Source: Neoechinorhynchus agilis
Lineage: Eukaryota > Acanthocephala
Direction of reading: 5' to 3'
Length of the DNA stretch: 64,000 nt
NCBI GenBank assembly: GCA_051530055.1
Contig: CM121341.1
Coordinates: forward strand, 6,944,001 to 7,008,000
The position numbers were made by a program, and so were the translations under genes. Numbering within the stretch: the first letter of the stretch is position 1; every line of letters begins with the position of its first letter. Positions 10,634 through 24,414 of this stretch are shown in pieces. The notes below the pieces were generated by a model. That model was given only the letters and a program-made list of their open reading frames with translations. It was not told the origin of the DNA and searched no databases.

Positions 10634-11693
10634 TTGTTTGAATATTTGTCGATCAATAATAAAAAACCTTTTTTTTATACGACTAAAGTAAACTTCTATA
10701 AAATGCTTCTAAATTTCTATAAGCGAGACCTTTTAAGAGATTTCTTTTACCTTGATCAATATGGACGAATGAGCAACCCAGTCAAATCCAAGTTCATATT
10801 ACCATGGAAACTGCTTAAAATCGTTTTGAATCTCTCCATTTTGATTAGGGAATATGCGGCCACTTCATCAACGTTCAATAAGAAGCGGTCAAAGAGTCTG
10901 TCGCATTCCGATGAACATCTTCTCATGTATGAGCTATTATGCTCGATGTCCAGGTAACTGGTGTAGCCTTTTTATTGCATTCGTTGGATTATTCTGGATT
11001 GCCATGAGTCCCAACGCTGCAGATATTTGTTATCGTTCAACTCTTCTATTTCCAGTCATTTACACATTACGAATCCTGTGGATAGGCGAACAAGCACCGA
11101 TATATACCGTTGAACGGATGGTCATCTATTGGTTATTGGTGATCGTTTCCTTTTTGTTTGATCACTTTGCAGGATTTCTACGGCCCAACCACGGACAACC
11201 AATTCCGTTATATTTTCTTATTAAAACTCTTATATTGACGTGGTGTATGATTCCTGACTACTTCAACGGTGTTCAATTTCTAAAGGATTTACGAGATGGT
11301 CTTTTAGGTTGTCGGTGGGACATTGATGGACAAAGTATCGCTGATAGTACTGAAGATATACGGACGTCTCCAAATGAATCAGATAGGACCGTTTATTTAA
11401 AAAACTCAAGTGACAATGTGAATTTAGAAGTTAAATCAGCAGAGCAAGAACACAGTGAGAAGCGTGAAAATCAATCGATGGAAAATCAAACAGGGCAACG
11501 TACTTCATTTACAGATATGGGGAAAACGAAAACAATGAAAACACAAAATGAAGAATTGAAATCAAGTGAAGTCAATCGAACGCCAAGCAAATTGCTTAGT
11601 CTAGCGAACATCAGGAACCGGAGGAGCAAACAGAACATTAGAAGTAAAGATTCCATCGAAATAACGAGTAGAAACGAAAAGACGAACGTTTAG
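10634..11693 (+). CDS. REEP / TB2-DP1-HVA22 family membrane protein
   Basis: The core between about 10960 and 11290 has the TB2/DP1/HVA22 layout: hydrophobic hairpins, a central VIYWLLVIVSFLF segment matching the family's YWVVY block, and LILTWCMIPDYFNGVQFL matching the LLWCMAP-S-NGA motif. REEP proteins shape tubular ER. A long, charged, Ser/Asn-rich tail (about 120 aa, ending at 11693) is not part of the domain. The N-terminal exon is uncertain: the frame starting at 10634 (or at the Met at 10702) can be joined in phase by a GT-AG intron of about 57 nt ending at CCAG near 10951. AATAAA follows near 11806. Confidence 0.6.
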
Positions 11694-12436
11694 GTTGTAA
11701 TATATGTAGACTTTTGATAAAATCCCACTTTTGGTTCTTTTCAGTAATACAGCTCCGTATACTAGGAAAAAAATTGACGAATACATTCTGAAAGTTGCAC
11801 GGTGCAAATAAAATTGAAATAAAGCTTCTGTTCGTATGCAAATTACATAGATTTCTTTGAAATCGATAAAAAATTTGTTATTTTCAATGGCTACGTTTAA
11901 TGTTTAAACATCTCCTGGACGATTTTGTTTAGTAATAAAAACCCACGGATTTTAGAGCTGGACGAGATTCATGGATTGAACAGAATAGTTAAGAAAATAA
12001 AAGATTCTCCAATGAAGATGGGTCTTTGTGGGTTTTTTTAACCATAGCATTTTCTAATTTAATAGCAGTCCGGTTGAATAAAATGATTATACAGCCGTCA
12101 AAGTGTTAAAATTCTTAATCGTGTATAAAACCGAAGATTAATTGTCGGATTTAATATTAAACATTTTGAGTTGAAATCTTTAGAATGTGGTTTCGTGTGG
12201 ATACCGTTAAATTTATAAGAATTTAAGCAAAATATCTTACAAATTTAGACACCATTATGACTGTTCGAAATCGTAAGCGGCAATACTTGGGAAGATTTTA
12301 GGGACCGAGGTGATAAATTCGCGAGTATTTAAATGATCGGAACGCATTTGGTCGGTTTTCGAACGAGTATTCTTAGCATTCGATTTATTTATAACCACCA
12401 GAACCGACATTTGTTTTTGGAGATTGTTGTCTACGA
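11694..12436. other. Convergent 3' intergenic region
   Basis: It lies between the 3' ends of the REEP-like gene (plus) and lipin (minus). AATAAA occurs near 11806 and 11817 on the plus strand. No gene is seen. Confidence 0.4.
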
Positions 12437-14906
12437 TCAGCTCCAAGTTAGTGGATCATCTCTCCAGAAATTAAACGTATTGAATTCGCTAGGTCCAATA
12501 AGGCGACCCGAAAGTGGCGGGAAAAGATGATCGACGATCTCATGAAGACTATGATAGGTGGTCGAATTCGAACGCGATAGATATTCTTGGGAAACTATAC
12601 CACTCGGATTGATGGTGAAGATACGCGAAACTGGAATACCAACGGCGGTATAGGCGTATTGATCGTTAACTCGGTTACCGAATCCAGCATAGAATGGCTT
12701 TGAAGGTTGCGGAAATAGTGAAGCCACTTCTTTAAGACAACTGATTTTGAATTCCTCCGGCTTACGAATAATCACTTCTTTATAGAGACAGTTAAACAGT
12801 GATTCTGGTGATAAAAGAACGGGTCCTTGTGGAAGATGAAAGCCTTTTTGGTCCAGACGTTCAAGGTAATCTCTCGTAATTGATGCTTGACCAATAGTCC
12901 TCGCAGTCAAGTAAATGAATTTGTATCCGTTATTTTCAATAGCGCAGAAAAACTGAGCTATTCCGTCGTGAGACCAGTCTTTTCCTACTAAAGGTAAGAT
13001 TTGTCCAATAACATCTGATCGAGTAATAGTGCCATCAATGTCCGATACAACAAATCTATCGTTCTCGTCGAACAGAAATATGCTGGATTTGAGGACAGCC
13101 GTTCCTTGAAGAGCAGTTATAACTTTAAAGCAAACGGTATTTTTGCCATGGTTCAGTTTAATAGAAGCTATTTCATCCGACGTGAGTTTCAGTCGCTTCT
13201 GTGGACATTTATCACAAACTCTCTGAGGTTCTATCGAATTCTTTGGCGATTCTTCAGTTAGACTAGAATGACGGCGAGCCTGAACCGGAACGTGTAGTTG
13301 TTCTTCACGTGTCCTATATTCATTCTTAGATCTTCCGAAAATCCACCAATATCCTGAACTGGGCGTTTGAGAACCTTTTCCAGCCATCGGCATGTATTGA
13401 CTTATTAGGTTTTCAAGAGTGCCTTTAGGAATTGGACGTTTATAGATGAGCGCAAAAAGGATAATCGGAGCAGCGGTCATCCAGTTATAGTAACGGCCAT
13501 TTATTCGAAATACAAGACGAGTGTTATTAAAGCGAATAATGTCAGGATTGCGGATGAACTCTTCTTCAGTAACTAAATGTTTATCGAATAGTTCAGAAGT
13601 GATTCCGCCGTCCAAACTACCACATTGTGATATTGCGATATTTTCAAGGACACTTTGGACGTCTTCTATTCCGTTGTTTAGCGCTTCGACTTCATTCTCG
13701 GTTTGAGCAATGTCGTCCAAGTACAATTGAGCAGGCGTCGTCGTCGTAGATTCCGATCCGTTGGTCGTTGGATTTGCTCTTGAGAATAACGGACGGAATA
13801 TACTGAACACGGATCCCGATCCCTTACCGGCAGCATTGGATTTCTGTTCTGGTTCTGGTTGTGTTAAAAGCAGGAATTGGCCCGCCAAAGGAATGTGGGC
13901 GACAAAAAGGTATATAGATTTCTGATTATTTTAGGAACAATTTAGTCCAAGATGCGAACGAAATAAGTCGCATGTTCCAAAAAAATACAATGCGAAAATC
14001 GCGAATTTCAGCGATAATGAAGTTTGCTATTTTGGATGGGTGATATGAAGAAAAGAATCACTCTGCCATTTCCTGATCTGATCCAAGCGTATTTCGTGGG
14101 AGTTGCCATATTTTGGCATATACAATCGATATCTCTTCATGTAGGGACTTCAGATATTCCTTTGCATCATAAAGTTGTGTCTTTTCGTCGAGTACTTGAG
14201 AAACATCAGTGAGCGAGTCATTGCTGGTCAAGAGTTCGATAGAAGGCTCTGAGACCGCTCTTCTATTCGAATCGACAAACATCGATATCCGTTGAAGTTG
14301 CGATCCTTCTCCAGTACTTGAATGACCTGCCCGTTCGAGAAATCCGTCACTCATATACCTGTTAAGATTACATGAAACGGTGTAATCATTTTTGAGCAAC
14401 TTTGTTGACATTTGACTGGGCTCAATAACTCGGTTATTATAATCGATAAAGTCTATCTCGGTATCCGAATACGATCGAGACCGTCGATTGGTTTCACCGT
14501 CCTCTAGAGCGCGATTAGGCTTTACTCGTGTACGTCGCTTTCGTTTTCTACCCCTAAAACCATTCCGTCTTCGTCTCCAATTTTCATCGACAACCTTCTT
14601 GACAGATTTGGATTCCAAATCATCCTCACCATTTCCCATACTCTTTTCAGACTCATCAGCTGTAGCGAAATAAGCGTCTCCATTATCACCGAGAACCATG
14701 TTCAAATCAACCGGCTCGTCATTTACACTCACGAAAACCTTTTTGCCGGTTGATTTGAGAACGTCTATTTTTGAGAATCGAACATAAAATGGACTTGCCG
14801 AGTACGATCCATCGATGTGACGAACCGCAATTATATCGACAACTCCGTTCAGGTTCGATTGGTTAATTTGACCAGGAAACCAATGGAGCCAACTACTTAG
14901 TCTCAT
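12437..14906 (-). CDS. LPIN: Lipin, Mg2+-dependent phosphatidate phosphatase
   Basis: Lipin dephosphorylates phosphatidic acid to diacylglycerol and also acts in nuclear gene control. Exon 1 (14124-14906) encodes the N-LIP domain (LNGVVDIIAVRHIDGSYS, PFYVRFSKIDVL, LGDNGDAYF), then a basic run (near 14540) that could be a nuclear signal or amphipathic membrane-binding region. Exon 2 (12437-13921) carries the M-Lip-like segment ending ...GRYYNWMTAAPIIL and WWIFGRS, and the C-LIP HAD phosphatase domain: catalytic DIDGTITRSD, the IGQIL coactivator-type motif, YLTARTIGQA and FYAGFGNRVND. The 202-nt GT-AG intron keeps phase; the sum is 756 codons. The ATG at 14906 is the first in frame after a stop; a few conserved-looking residues precede it, so an upstream exon is possible. 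All catalytic residues are present. Confidence 0.92.
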
Positions 14907-17080
14907 GTAACTGTACGGACCCCAGAGCCGGAATCCTTCTTCAATCTCAAAAGGTTACGACAATTCATCATCGTCCTTAATGTCACATTGGTAAAATGAC
15001 TGATGAATTTTAAAATAATAAACAATCGCAAAAACAACACAAAATCAGCTTCATTTGAAAACAAAGACGAATATGTATTATATTTGTGGGATTATTATCT
15101 TTTTGGGGAAAATAGAATTTCTTTTGGTAGATTTGCAACATTGAAAAAACCCGAAAAATCGGTGAATTTATATCCCATCAAAAAACTTCATTTCCGTATA
15201 GGCTATTATCGATCCCAATTCTGAGATTTGGTTCACTAAAAAGATTGAACTTCTTAAAAACGGGCAAAATGAACTTGACGACCAAAGTAGGTTGCAATCG
15301 TTACCAAGATATTGAGACCCAATGACTTTAAGTGAACGCAAATGCGTAAAATTTGCGACAAATACTCGAGAAAATCTCATATTTCGTTGGGAAAAATCCT
15401 TCAAATATAACGTTCAACGATTTCTTGATAGTCTTTATCCATAAAGTAGATATTTTTGGTTTTCTATTCAAAAGATAAGACTAGGTCAAATAGACCAAAT
15501 AATGATTAAAAACGGAATTTATCCTCCGAACTGCAGCGTTGCCCTCCTCTGATTCCCTTTCAGATAACCGAAGAAAAGCTTCCTGACGAAGACGCAAGGC
15601 GTCGAAAATTTGAAGTAACAAATAAATAAAACACCCATTTTCCGTTCGATAATAAATCTGGAAAGCTTCTAAGACTAATATTGTTTCAAATAATTAGTCA
15701 TATCGGAAATAACTGCAAATTATAAGCCATTAATTTTGAATGGCTATTTTCAAGATGGACTAAAATCAAGATACCCGATTTCCACCGACCGAAATATCGG
15801 ACTTGGTAAAAATCACCTCAATTTTTCCTCCACCATAAACAAAAATACGAGCAACCGTGGTTATTTTCGGTTGTCGTAGGCGACTTTGAGAGCAAAATGT
15901 CCAGAATATTCAGGTATAGAGAAGTTGAAATTTTAGGTCGAGAAAAGATTATTCAATTTTTAAACCTAAAAAAAAGAGAGCATAGTCAATGGCGTATAAA
16001 GTTCCTCCAGAAACATTTTCTTTTCGGAAAATGAACATCAATGGATACAATTCGATTAATAATCTTTTTAAGATTTGATCCACCGCGACCACGAGAATCT
16101 TCACAATTTTTATAGACGTTTATCAGTCTTGTGACAACTTTGATAAAAAAATTTAAAATTTCTGCGGCAGGAAATGTTCGTAATTTGCACGAAGATGAAT
16201 CAATTAACTATCGAGCCATTTTTATATGGATCACATCACTCAAGCAAACTAAGCGGAAAAGAATATAACAGCGAAATCAAGACGTGTTCGTCGCAAAAAA
16301 ACCTAGTTGTCGATCCATTATTTTGTTTTTTATGTTCTGAACGTGGCCCAAAATCTCAAATGGTGCATTTAAGACCATCTGAAAAAAAAGAGTTGTTTTA
16401 TGGCGTCGAATTTTTTTAAAACCAAAATCATCATTCAATTTCTGTAGGCGCCATAAAACAACCACTTTATGAACAGTTCAATCTTCAAAGAAACCCGATA
16501 AAAGTCATGGAACGTTTTCAAAAATGGCCAAAAATGAAGGAACTTCTTGTAGAATGGGAAAAAGCGGTTTCTTAGTTTGTGATAAAAGAAAAGACGTCGA
16601 AAACGACTTTAAGAAATCTAATGATTAGCGATAGACCTCAAAAAATCGGAATCTAACGAAAAAAAGTGACGAACGAATTCGAAAACAGAATAAGTTGTGA
16701 AATTATCGACGTTTCCAATCACACGTTCGAAAAAAAGATCTATCCACAAGACGGCAGCAACTCACCTTGGAAAAAAACAAAAACTCCTTACCACAGTTGA
16801 GAGAACATCTTCCGAGGCATTTGCACTCATTTAAAGCTCACAAAAAACCCGTCAAATATACCAAGTTTGATTACGTCGATTGAACCGCCCAATGGAAAAG
16901 GTTCTCGATTTCCTCTCACGACTTGCGATCCAGCAGCTTCCTGTTGCAGCGATCCAACGCGGCCATCAAGGAAGCTGCTGAACAAACATAACATTTGAAG
17001 ATTTGTATTCTAAAAATGTTTGAAGATCTTTTTTGTCAAGTTCTAGATTTAAAACAGAAAATTCTTTTTTTAGAAATTTT
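14907..17080. other. Gene-poor AT-rich region
   Basis: No convincing gene. It contains a CTGACGAAG...GTCGAAAA hairpin-type motif at 15583-15607 also seen in repeat remnants elsewhere. The short frames here have no recognised domain. Confidence 0.45.
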
Positions 17081-17084
17081 AGAT

Positions 17085-17690
17085 TAAATCGTCCCCGGAC
17101 GCTGACCGCATTTCCTCGTTGGATTACGAGGCAACCTGTGCCCCACACCAGTGCCGATGCGGAATAAAAGTTGACGTGCTCGGGAGACATGGACTCTACT
17201 GCAAGAGATCGAGCGGTCGTTTCCCAAGGCACGCAGAGCTCAACGCGATCATTAGCAGAGCTCTGAACTCGATCCACGTTCCAACCATCCTGGAGCCCAA
17301 TCACCTCTGTCGCTCGGATGGTAAGCGTCCCGACGGTATGACCGTTTTCCCTTAGAAAGAAGGGAAGAGTCTAATTTGGGACGCAAAATGCGTGGACTCA
17401 CTCGCCCTGTCCAACCGGCAAGATGCTTTAGCGGAGACGGGAGGAGCAGCGAGTGCCGCCGAAAGGAGGAAAGCGGAGAAATACAATGAGCTCAAACAAA
17501 ATTACATTTTCCTTCCTTTCGGCGTGGAAACACAAGGGGCGCTGGGATCTTCGGCACGAAGCTTTTGTGCCGAACTCGGACGGACGCGAGAGGATTTTCT
17601 TGATCCAAAGAATAAGCCTCGCAATCCAACGAGGAAATTTTTTAGAAATTGTTTATTTGAAAAACTGTTCATCTTAAATACAACAAACTG
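17085..17690 (+). mobile_element. LINE 3' fragment: CCHC plus restriction-like endonuclease domain
   Basis: The translation contains a CCHC-type knuckle (CRCGIKVDVLGRHGLYCK), then GRFPRHAELN, then DGKRPDG followed by LIWDAKCVD. The RPD...D arrangement with an upstream CCHC is that of the C-terminal restriction-like endonuclease of some non-LTR retrotransposons. It continues with FLPFGVETQG, and QRISLAIQRGN in another frame, so the copy is degenerate. One in-frame stop falls just after RPDGMTVFP and there is a frameshift near the 3' end. It is 5'-truncated. Confidence 0.75.
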
Positions 17691-18537
17691 AATTTTCGAA
17701 ACAATGGATGTTCTTATCGGAACTTTGAGCGCTTGGATATTTAAAAAGATTTACCATTGTTTGATTCTGGAATTATTACTCGTTTTCGTACAATCTTTTC
17801 TAAAGTAAATACGAATGAGTTTTAAACTGTTTCTTTTTGAAGTATATCTCGAAAAAAGACTTATTTGGTTGCCGATGGACGATTCATCGATTTCAAATCT
17901 TGAAGTGTTTCGAGGAAGAAAATATTGCCGTGAGTTGAGATAAAGAATTATCCGAAATAAGAAGATGGACCGAAATAAGAAGATGGAGAATAAGGAAGGA
18001 AATAAAGATCTTCCTTGTCATTGAATACACAGATATATGAAATTTGTAAGGCTTTTCAAATGAAAATAACACAATTTTTCGAAGAACGACTCCTAACCAA
18101 AGTTACACAATTCATTTTCCCGTAGATCGCACGTGAAATGATTCAAATTAAAATCAGGCTCCAGTTTTTTCGAATGAAAACAACATTTTTTATTGCATCA
18201 AAAATGATAATTCATCTTTAGGTGCAAAAATATCGCTTGTTTATTATGATATTTGTTTATCGATGTTCTTTTTTTAAAAAGAGTTTATCATATTTGAGTT
18301 TTGTTCAAAAAAAACTCTAATTTCTGTATGTTAATCTCGATTGCTAGCACTGGAAAAAGATTCAGTCGTATATTTTCAGACTTTTGGGCTTTGTTTTTAC
18401 CGCTAACCTTTCAAATCGTCCTTAAATTGTTTAGAATAATACACTAGACTTGCACGATTTCATTAGTAGATTCTTCGCCTAAAAAATGTAATGCAAATCG
18501 ATGTGATGGCTCATGGTTACTAAATTACTTTATTTAT
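17691..18537. other. Intergenic, no gene seen
   Basis: AT-rich sequence without a supported feature. Confidence 0.45.
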
Positions 18538-18655
18538 AGCGAGAATTATCACATAATTGATTTATTTGACAATTTTCGGCCTTCGCGTGTTCCTACTGAA
18601 GAAGGAATACGCTAAGACCGAAGATTTTTAAATCAATTATTTAATAATTCTCGCT
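18538..18655. repeat. Foldback hairpin element of about 118 bp
   Basis: AGCGAGAATTAT at the left end is mirrored by ATAATTCTCGCT at the right, and the interior (ATAATTGATTTA, TTCGGCCTTCGCGT) is largely complementary down to a short loop around CTACTGAAG at 18593. The result is one long imperfect hairpin about 140 bp beyond the 3' end of PSMD6. Confidence 0.65.
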
Positions 18656-18758
18656 TTAAAAAACTAATTGATGAGCATCTTTACGGTTACTAAATTCTTT
18701 TTTTTCGCGATGCTTCTTTTGATGATCAATAGTTTAAAGAAAACGTTTGTTTTTCATC

Positions 18759-19991
18759 TCACAGATTGATGACTCGACTGAGCTTTTGAAGCCGAGTTAA
18801 AAGTTCATCGCCTTTCTTGACTAATTCGCCATAAGCTTTACTCTTAGTGTCTGGTCTGGTCGTATTAACAACACCATCGACCCGATTCAGTTTACAATTC
18901 AGTCTCTCCGTTGAAATGAGTCTCGACAGCTCCCGATCAATAAACTCTTCACTTACACCGAACGCATTGGCGAAAGCCGCAATTCCTATGCTGCTATAAG
19001 AGCGCAGTTGCTGTTCATACGCCTTGATTCTCATTTCTCTTACGTAATATCGATAATGAATCCCGAAATATCGATCAAGCTTTAGAGCGCGCTCAACCGA
19101 ACTTAAATGTTTGAAGAATGTAGCGTAATTGCATTCATAGAAAGATTGGATGAATCCGGAGAGTACTGGGTTCGAGTAGAGAACCTGCTTTACTTCGCTG
19201 TTCATCATAACGCGTTTCTTCAGATCAGGACGATCGAGGGCGATCATGGCCAGCAATACAGTGTATCCCACGAATCTATTAAACTGAAGAACTTCGTAGC
19301 AACTATAAGTAGAAATCGTCTCAAGAAACAAATTAACTGCGGATTTGAAATCCCTTTGAACACTGAACTGAATAATGGCTTCATAGACTTTTAGGCGCGT
19401 TTTCTGGTCCCAATCACCGGCGCCTTCCAACATCTTCTTTCCTTTCTCGAGTAATCGAATGATTTGCCTCGGATCACTGGTTGGCCATTGAAAGAGCAGG
19501 ATTCGAATGCGGAATATAATTAGGTCGAGACGGCGAGCTAGAGCACTATTAATAACAAATGCTTTTCCTTCACATTCATCCAATAAAGCGATCGCTTTCT
19601 CAAAATCACAAATTTCACAGAGAAACTCGATTTTGGCGAAATAAGCGTCACGAACGTCACTTTCTCCAAGGTTTTCCTGGGCGTCTTTGAGTTTCACGTC
19701 GAGCGCTTCGAGGCGCTCGATGTTTTTTGCCAGCATCAAATCATGAACAGATTTGTCGATCTCGACAGTGGGATCGTTGCATAGACCGACCATTCCCTTG
19801 GATTCTATTAGGCGTTTAAGTTCTAAGCGAGCTGTTTTACCCTCCTCGGTTTGCGGTTCCACTATAGCAATAACGTGTTTGATATCCGCTATTACCAAGT
19901 CCGGCACTCGAGGAGTCGTTTCGGGGTCTTTTGTCTCATCTTCGATTGGTTTGGACAAGTCTGACCGAATCAAGGCCTCGATTGAGAACAT
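18759..19991 (-). CDS. PSMD6: 26S proteasome non-ATPase regulatory subunit 6 (Rpn7)
   Basis: Rpn7 is a PCI-domain lid subunit of the 19S proteasome. The 410-aa product (human about 389) aligns along its length: NLGESDVRDAYFAKIEFLC, GDWDQKTRLKVYEAI, YTVLLAMIALDRPDLK, HYRYYVREMRIKAYEQQL in the PCI region, and a near-identical C-terminus LLTRLQKLSRVINL. There is no intron in the CDS. The chosen ATG at 19991 directly follows a CTTCAG acceptor; the frame stays open upstream to 20051 without an ATG. It lies 200 bp downstream of PSMA7 on the same strand, with no AATAAA on that strand in the gap, which fits co-transcription. Confidence 0.95.
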   Translation of the reverse strand: MFSIEALIRSDLSKPIEDETKDPETTPRVPDLVIADIKHVIAIVEPQTEEGKTARLELKRLIESKGMVGLCNDPTVEIDKSVHDLMLAKNIERLEALDVKLKDAQENLGESDVRDAYFAKIEFLCEICDFEKAIALLDECEGKAFVINSALARRLDLIIFRIRILLFQWPTSDPRQIIRLLEKGKKMLEGAGDWDQKTRLKVYEAIIQFSVQRDFKSAVNLFLETISTYSCYEVLQFNRFVGYTVLLAMIALDRPDLKKRVMMNSEVKQVLYSNPVLSGFIQSFYECNYATFFKHLSSVERALKLDRYFGIHYRYYVREMRIKAYEQQLRSYSSIGIAAFANAFGVSEEFIDRELSRLISTERLNCKLNRVDGVVNTTRPDTKSKAYGELVKKGDELLTRLQKLSRVINL

Positions 19992-20191
19992 CTGAAGAGA
20001 ATGGACAATCTTAAATCCTTTAGAAACATGAACTAATCTACGTTCACACAACTGTCTAAAATGGTAACCAAAGTGTAGTATCTTTTACGATTAGAACAAA
20101 AGTGAAAACGTTGATTTTATAAATCAGCAGAATTAAACGACCATTGATTCGTGCCCAGTTCACAATCCCACCAGTGCGTAATAATGCCAAT

Positions 20192-21110
<919 letters not shown>

Positions 21111-22077
21111 CTAGAATGAGTTTTTTTCTGCGGAAACTAAGCTTTCTCTGAGAAATTCTGTTCTGCAGACGTAGAACAAATGAAGAACCAGGTCATTGTG
21201 AGTTGCATAGGTAGTCAGTAATTGTTTAAAACAATGAGCTCTGTCTAAACTATTAGTCATCGACAGACAAAATCTCTTCGGGATAATCGAAGTAGAATTG
21301 CGGTGAACATGCTCACATCTTCAGGGCATGATATAATTTAAAATCAAATATGTCACGTCCTAGAAATTCCCTTCAGGACATCTACGGAGTCTTCAAAAAT
21401 ACTAGAAAATCACTTATCCGGATTTGTTTTGCTTTAAAAACTTTAGTGCGTTTTTTGAGCGCAAAACGCTTAAAGGGGATTTTGTTTTTAGTTGTGAACT
21501 GTTCAAATTCGAAGGGAAAGCTCAACGTATTTAATATAGAAACAAAAAAGTGAAACGTCTTCAGCTAGCGAACAAAAACGAACGTGTGCAATAAAGTACA
21601 GAGTTCAAATAAGTGATTATTTTCACCAAAAGTATACTAAAATTATGTAATTCTCCCTCGATTTTGATTTTCTAAATCTGTATAGTTTCCATCTTTAAAA
21701 CTAAATACATTACAATGGGTTTTCGGTTATTTTCGGAAACACTCTCAGAAATGAGTTTTCATTTATTACCATCCACCCCGAACCTAACAGCGTTCACGTC
21801 TTAATTTCAATGCGGTTAAGATAATTCTACAGATTTTCAATGATATATCGTTTCAATTTAGATAAATCGATATAACCCTTGTATGTGTGATTAAACGATG
21901 TTTCTTTTAAAAAAATAAGCCCAGTCAATTCGGAGAAAAAAAACCGATTTAGCATTTATGATTATTTGAATTTTGCATTGCCATAAGCTACTAAAATCTA
22001 TGACATGAATCGCTCGATTAATCAAGTTTGAACCGGAAAAAATTGTACACTATTGCGCTATTCAGAAAAAACCAAAG
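21111..22077. other. Intergenic between PRIM2 and PSMA7
   Basis: No supported gene. The frames seen are short and have no homology that I recognise. Confidence 0.45.
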
Positions 22078-24393
22078 TCAATCAACATCCTTTTTTTCAG
22101 TATCATTCGATTCAGCTACCTCCGCCAATGGTTCCTGAGTAGATGAAATACCTTTTTCGTTATCTCCATAGATTAAGCGAAAACTATCAATAAAGTATTG
22201 ATTTGGATGAGTGATCGCGGGTGCTTGTGTATAATCGTCGATGCCATGTTTGACGGCGAAGAAGTGTTGACATGCGAGCTGAAAATGCTTATTAGCGCCT
22301 AAAGAACAAATCTAGATTCAAAAATGGAGTTCTAATTGGTTATTATTGGCTTTTTAACATTGATACCTGATCTAGTGCTTGTCCATTAATACCGGCACCT
22401 TCCAATCTTTGTCTAAGAGCGTCCGCATTCGTGTGTTTAAAGGGACATCCTTAAAACGCATAAAGTGTATTTAGTTAAAGATTTTCGCATGAAGCTCACC
22501 ATGATAATCTCCTACACTCGGTGGATGATCGGTGATAATCTTCAGACAAGAATATGGAGTATAAGATGTCCGTTTCCCTTCGTGGCCGTAACTGTGCCTT
22601 ATATTGTACCCATGCTCCCGCTCAAACTAAACGCAAGATACATCGAGTTAAAGAGATTTGTGAGTGTTTGAACACCTTCTTAGAATCCATTCCATATTTG
22701 TCTACGAATTCTCCTCTAAATAGTTTCAAATTTTCTTCCAATGGTACACCAATTCCTGCATTGATAGATTCGTTGGAAAACTCTCAAATCACATATCAAA
22801 CGTAGTTCTTACCCTTTAAATATAGCCAATAATTAAGACGACCCTGGTGTCTCAGATGATGATGTGTTCGTAAAGCTTGGTGGAGATTTGACATGCATGG
22901 TGGATAACATTTAGCACTCAAATCGTCCAAGTGCTCACACTGAATGTTGTCCACAGAACTTCCTGCTTTCAGTTTCGAGCAGTTTACACCCGAAGTGATT
23001 CGAGTGAAAAATTTGGTAAGTCGAGGATTCTGAATGGATACTATGGGCGCTTTACGGGAACAAATCTAAAACCAAATGGGAAATTTTCGAGCGTTAATCT
23101 CGAACAAATTAGAATCGAGACTAAAGTTTTTTAAAAAAACTGAAATAACTTACCACAAGAGATTTGCTGAGATTCGCTCTATACTTTGAAGCAATAACAG
23201 ATACCATATCAATGGAGGGTACAAAGGCGAATCCTTTATTGATGAACACCTTCCTTGATCGAACCAAATCAATCACTTCTGTAAAATATATCTATGAAAT
23301 AATCCCTGAAACTTATCAATCGGAAATTTTAAATACCTTATAGAAAGATGTGGACGAAAATGTGGTCACCTTTGACATTATAGGATTTGACTGTGAAAGC
23401 TGAGGAGCGAATCGGCATTTAGTTTCTTCGCTTATCTAAAATTGCTTATTTGTTAATACACCACATACAACATTCATTTCCAATTTTTAGGCATTTGTAA
23501 GATGAGTGGAAATGCTACAACCAACGTTTACAACGAACCCTGATCGGTCGTAAATGAGATCGAAATTAGAAGATGACTTTTCTTTACAGATACGAACCCA
23601 TAGAAGAAAAAAGTAAATCGAAAATGTTGGAGCAAGTTTTCTATGTGCATTAGTAGTAAAAAAGGTTGCTATTTCCGCTATTCGACCTTACGCTTCTCCG
23701 GGCAAAAGACTTTTCTAACTTTTTGAGAATACCAAGACACAAAGTAGACCACCATTTCATATCCGTCAATACAAATCGGCATCAGAATCGTGAAATATGA
23801 TTTAGCCGAAGTGTAATTAATGAAATACATACCCGTTCGTAATTTAGTCTATAGTGGCTGAAGAACTTTAAAAGGTTCCTATTGACAAGCCTGTACTGAA
23901 ATCGATAGCGAAATAATTCGCATTCGTGTTGAAGAATCCACCTTCGTCGGTCCTCGCTATAAACAAATTAAACGTCTTAAAAATCTGTACATAGAACTAA
24001 CCTTGTACAATACGCAAGTCTTAGAGCGTAATGAGATATTATATCGATCCTTATTTCATTCTTTAGATCGTTTTCATCTCCTTTTATCCCAGTCCAAACC
24101 TTCACAAGTGTAAATGGAAGGAAATTGATACGGGAAAGCTCAGAATCGATAAATGAAATATAAGCAGGACTGTCTCGCTTCATGTTCATATTGGCTCGTT
24201 CAAATACTTTAAGGACTTTAATCGTCAGGTCGTTTGTCAGACGATTTTTGAGCTAATAAGAAAACTTACCCAAAAGACGTTGTCTAGCGTATTCTTTGAA
24301 AGCAGACATTAGAATGAGGCCCGTTGGAGCAATGTCGTACATTTGTAACGGAATCGTTGGAATTGACGATGATTGAGGCAAGTATCTTGTCAT
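22078..24393 (-). CDS. PRIM2: DNA primase large subunit, multi-exon
   Basis: Part of DNA polymerase alpha-primase, which makes RNA-DNA primers. About ten exons are separated by roughly 45-60-nt introns. Exon 1 starts at 24393 and a 54-nt intron joins ...EYARQRLL to [11 protein letters not shown]. Recognised blocks: [10 protein letters not shown] then [39 protein letters not shown] with [59 protein letters not shown] then [15 protein letters not shown]; and [16 protein letters not shown] with [15 protein letters not shown]. The four cysteines of the C-terminal 4Fe-4S domain are all present (PPC, YSC, GCP, LAC). The stop is at 22078-22080, after a short acidic tail. Exact boundaries of the middle exons (23150-23980) were not all resolved. 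Confidence 0.93.
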
Positions 24394-24414
24394 GTTGATC
24401 TATTATACTATAAA

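Noticed and set aside
12333-12530. Short plus-strand ORFs over lipin, PSMD6, GCN1 and other genes
   Set aside because: They are shadows of well-supported coding exons on the other strand.
15583-15607. Active hammerhead ribozyme
   Set aside because: CTGACGA and GAAA are present, but an unpaired A breaks stem II and no convincing stem I/III was found.
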